Positions 59,380-64,000 of a stretch of DNA of 64,000 nucleotides are shown here, in pieces. The translations under genes and the position numbers were made by a program. Position 1 is the first letter of the stretch. Each line of letters starts with the position of its first letter. Origin of the DNA: Adiantum capillus-veneris (Eukaryota; Streptophyta; Polypodiopsida; Polypodiales; Pteridaceae); assembly GCA_014529385.2 (NCBI GenBank), contig CM043962.1, positions 41,587,098 through 41,651,097 on the forward strand, in the 5' to 3' direction. The notes beneath the pieces are model-generated. The model saw only the letters and a list, made by a program, of their open reading frames with translations. It was not told the DNA's origin and made no database searches.

Positions 59380-60900
59380 TTATTAATAATGAGGTTATTT
59401 AGTCGGGCAAAAATATCCGAACATGCTCTTTATGTAATTATAGGAAAATCAGTGCACATAGAGGTGGTGGTGGCAATCAAGGCCAAGGCCAACAATATTA
59501 GAGAGAGCAAAACCAGTAGCAATAGCTTCATGGGCAATATCCATGGTAGAGGAAAATTTAGAAGGAGTGGGACACCTCTAGAATTTTCAAAGAAACTATG
59601 AAAAAATGACAACAAAGGTTCATGTGGGAGATGTGGCAGAACATGTCATTATGAGTGTCATTGTACATCGAACAGAGACAATAATTGAAGTCTATTAATA
59701 AAACATTGATATGTCTACCAACAAAAACATATGATGTAGAAAGGTTGTTTGTCATACAACATGTCAAATGTTATTTTTGATGATGCATCTATATATATTA
59801 TGTCTAATGGTACATCAATATCACATGATAAATGTATGGTATGTGGATTTTAATGAATCGAACCACATGATCTGATATGGTAAGTATTTAAAGAACGTGT
59901 ATACTTTGCAACATGCTAAGTATGTAAAAATTGACATTGTGCATCCTATTGAGATGTGCCATAATTTATGGAAAATGGAAAATTTAAATACCTATCTGAT
60001 GTACTCTATGTGTCATACCTAACAAAAAATGTGGTATTTTTTGGACAAATGGTTGAGCACAAATTATTGTAGGTCAAAATCTAATCCTAGTAGTTTGTAT
60101 GTAGAGGAGTATAAGAAAATTGGAAAACTTATTGTGCAAAGCAAGAAAATATAAAGGATGCTCTAGTGGTTTGTATGTAGAGGAATATAAGAAAAATGGA
60201 AAACTTGTTGCGCAAAGCAAGAAAATAAAAAGGATGCTCACTCTCAATATGAGCATGCTTGAAATGAATGTTGCCATGTTTGCACATGGTTTAGGTGTTG
60301 TTGCTAATTTTGAAATCTAGCATTAGTAGGTTGGCCCTGCAAATGTGCAAAGATTGAAATTGATACAGATGAAGAACTTGTCAAAGGTTTTCCACGACTC
60401 AGAGTTTAAAAATATGTGAAGCTTGTCAACTTGGGAAGCAAGCAAAAGGATCCTTTCCCCAAGAAAAACATGTGAGCAAAAATGTATTGAAATTGGTACA
60501 TTCCAATGTATGGGGTCTTGTAAAGAATGCATCAATGGGAGAAAGCAGATTTTATGTAACATTCATTGATGATTGCTCATGTAAAGTGTGGGTTTATTTT
60601 AGGAAGGATATGAGTGAACTATTCACTCATTTTCAAAATTTTAAGGCTATAGTTGAAAAGAAAACATGAAAGTATGTACTGTGTTGGAGGTCAGATTGAG
60701 GGTTGACGTCATCAATTTTTTGAAAAAAAATGGATTTAGAGACAAACCTCATGTTGATCTACACAAGAGAAAAGTTTCTAAGCACAAGAACAATCACGTT
60801 GTAGAGGTTGAATGTGTGTTAATGAGTGAGAAGAATATGCCCTCATGTTATTGCGATGAGATTGTCTCTACTACAAAATTTTGAACCAAAGGTCAACACT
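59380..60900 (+). pseudogene. Decayed Ty1/copia element F (gag end to integrase start)
   Basis: On the plus strand, about 59450-59660 encodes the end of gag: a Gly/Gln-rich stretch and CGRCGRTCHYECHC (CX2CX4HX4C). 59700-60060 has only scraps of a protease. 60060-60300 has ANFEI preceded by repeated LYVEEYKKNGKL text. 60400-60670 has EACQLGKQAKG-type sequence split by frame changes, then VLKLVHSNVWGLVKNASMGE and FYVTFIDDCSCKVWVYFRKD, the integrase with its first catalytic D. The remainder fades by 60900. RT and RNase H are missing. Many stops: an old, truncated copy. Confidence 0.75.
60088..60239. repeat. 76-bp tandem duplication in copia F
   Basis: TAGTAGTTTGTATGTAGAGG at 60088 and TAGTGGTTTGTATGTAGAGG at 60164 start adjacent 76-bp copies with few differences, both ending AAAGGATGCTC. 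Confidence 0.9.
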
Positions 60901-63049
<2,149 letters not shown>

Positions 63050-64000
63050 TAACCCTTGACTAGCAATCTTCTTAGGAAACTTTTCAACAATACTGGCTTG
63101 CATGACTCCACATCTTATGTAATTGCAAGCTAAATGATGTTATGCAAAGAGAAACCCCATCTCTATATTCTTTGAGAGCAAAGCTTCTACCCTTCCCATA
63201 TCGAGCATGTCCCACAATCTAGGTGCTTCAAGAGATGAAATCCTACATAGAAAGAATTTTTACAATAGCCCTTGACTGACGATCAGATCAAGAATTTGTT
63301 TACCCTTGTCAACATCTTGCATAATGCCCTTCCATAGGCATTTTTATCCTGAGAAAAGATGTTGCTTTGTATATCCTTCAAAAATGGCCCAAGGAGTCCC
63401 TTGTCAAACATATTTCTTTTCCAAAGTGTATGAATTGTATTCACCAAAACAATGTACAAAGATACCTCAATCTCGTGACGAGCCTTGAGGGCTAATAGAT
63501 TACATTGGATAACATGCAAGCTTCCCAAACAAGCCAACAGCCCCTCGACAGGTCAGTCCCGTCCTCTCATAATAGCATTGATGGCCCAATCCCAATCTTC
63601 CAAGGCCTTCCTTTTACCAATGGAGACATTTAATTCCTTGCTTTCAAGTACTATTTCAATGAAGCTAGCAGTTATAAGAGCATTCCCGAACACCCACAGT
63701 TCTTGGCGTTCCAAATTTCTTTAAACTAGCAAAATCTGACAATTTGAGTGCATACCAAGAGCGCTTTACTTTTTACCCTCATGCCTCCAAAGAACCGGTC
63801 ATTCTTGAAGAATCCTATCCTCCGATGTCCTTTGCACCCACTTGCACATTTTCCCTGCCAGGCCACAGATAGTCGGGCGATCCTTGAGCAGGTGAGGAAG
63901 GTCCTCACAAGCCATTTTGTAGCCACTACATTTATTTGGGCCGATCCCTTTGGCTTGAACTTTCACTCCTATTGACAAAGCTCCTGTCAAAAAATCTAAT
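63050..64000 (-). pseudogene. 3' end of a LINE ORF2 (zinc-finger/C-terminal region)
   Basis: Minus strand, from the window edge down: VQAKGIGPNKCSGYKMACED, LPHLLKDRPTICGLAGKMCK, WVQRTSEDRILQE, then in a second frame NDRFFGGMRVKSKALLVCTQ. Further down: IVLESKELNVSIGKRKALED, WDWAINAIMRG and CLGSLHVIQCNLLALKARHE, HTLWKRNMFDKG. A Cys cluster with DLPHLLKD, then a helical region with Trp, resembles the zf-RVT segment that ends LINE ORF2 proteins. Frame changes at about 63800 and 63730 show decay. The RT would lie right of the window. Identification is by pattern only. Confidence 0.5.

Overview
This is a 64-kb piece of a repeat-rich eukaryotic nuclear genome, almost certainly a land plant. The evidence is one dirigent-family gene (a plant-specific family), Ty1/copia and Ty3/gypsy elements with plant-type primer sites, a CACTA transposase carrying the plant DUF4218/DUF4216 domains, and hundreds of bases of (GA)n, (CT)n, (TA)n and (CA)n. 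The species cannot be named from the sequence. The microsatellite load and a LINE whose ORF1 looks like the animal L1/CR1 type would suit a fern or other non-flowering lineage, but that is a weak inference.

Layout. 1-1.4 kb: 5' part of a LINE on the minus strand (ORF1, then the start of an AP-type endonuclease) running off the left edge. 1.6-8.6 kb: microsatellites, minisatellites and non-coding DNA. 8.66-20.3 kb: a decayed CACTA transposase gene on the minus strand, split by a roughly 10-kb Ty3/gypsy element (element E, 8884-18858) that itself carries a large accessory ORF after integrase. 20.3-21.8 kb: a (GA)n/(TA)n block containing a palindrome of about 636 bp. 22.7-24.5 kb: three hairpin or palindrome sequences, two sharing a core. 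26.4-26.9 kb: (TA)n and a homopurine tract. 27.8-29.2 kb: fragments of a possible plant transposase-type gene. 29.6-30.0 kb: hairpins next to a GTGCTTTC repeat. 32.09-32.71 kb: the dirigent gene, the only intact host-type gene I can support.

33.5-59.06 kb is a four-level nest. The oldest layer is copia A (minus strand), whose reverse-transcriptase part lies at 33480-34508 and whose integrase and gag parts lie at 55.9-58.7 kb. It is split by element B (177-bp LTRs at 34509 and 55743; non-coding interior). B is split inside a (CT)n tract by copia C (LTRs at 34829 and 50783). C is split inside its protease by gypsy D (LTRs at 36605 and 47197; exact TTTTG target duplication). D is the youngest and best preserved. 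It has a large gag, an RT-RNase H-integrase pol with two frameshifts, and then, unusually, a retropepsin domain downstream of integrase in the same frame after a single stop codon, followed by a proline-rich tail with repeated W-x-P-K motifs and a separate 140-residue ORF.

59.4-60.9 kb holds a decayed plus-strand copia (F). 63.05-64 kb holds the 3' end of another LINE on the minus strand. All element genes belong to retrotransposon or transposon life cycles, and most are broken. The strongest candidate for something undescribed is the protease placement and downstream genes of gypsy D. The next are the paired perfect palindromes at 23.8 and 24.4 kb and the LINE with ORF1 and endonuclease in one frame across a single stop.
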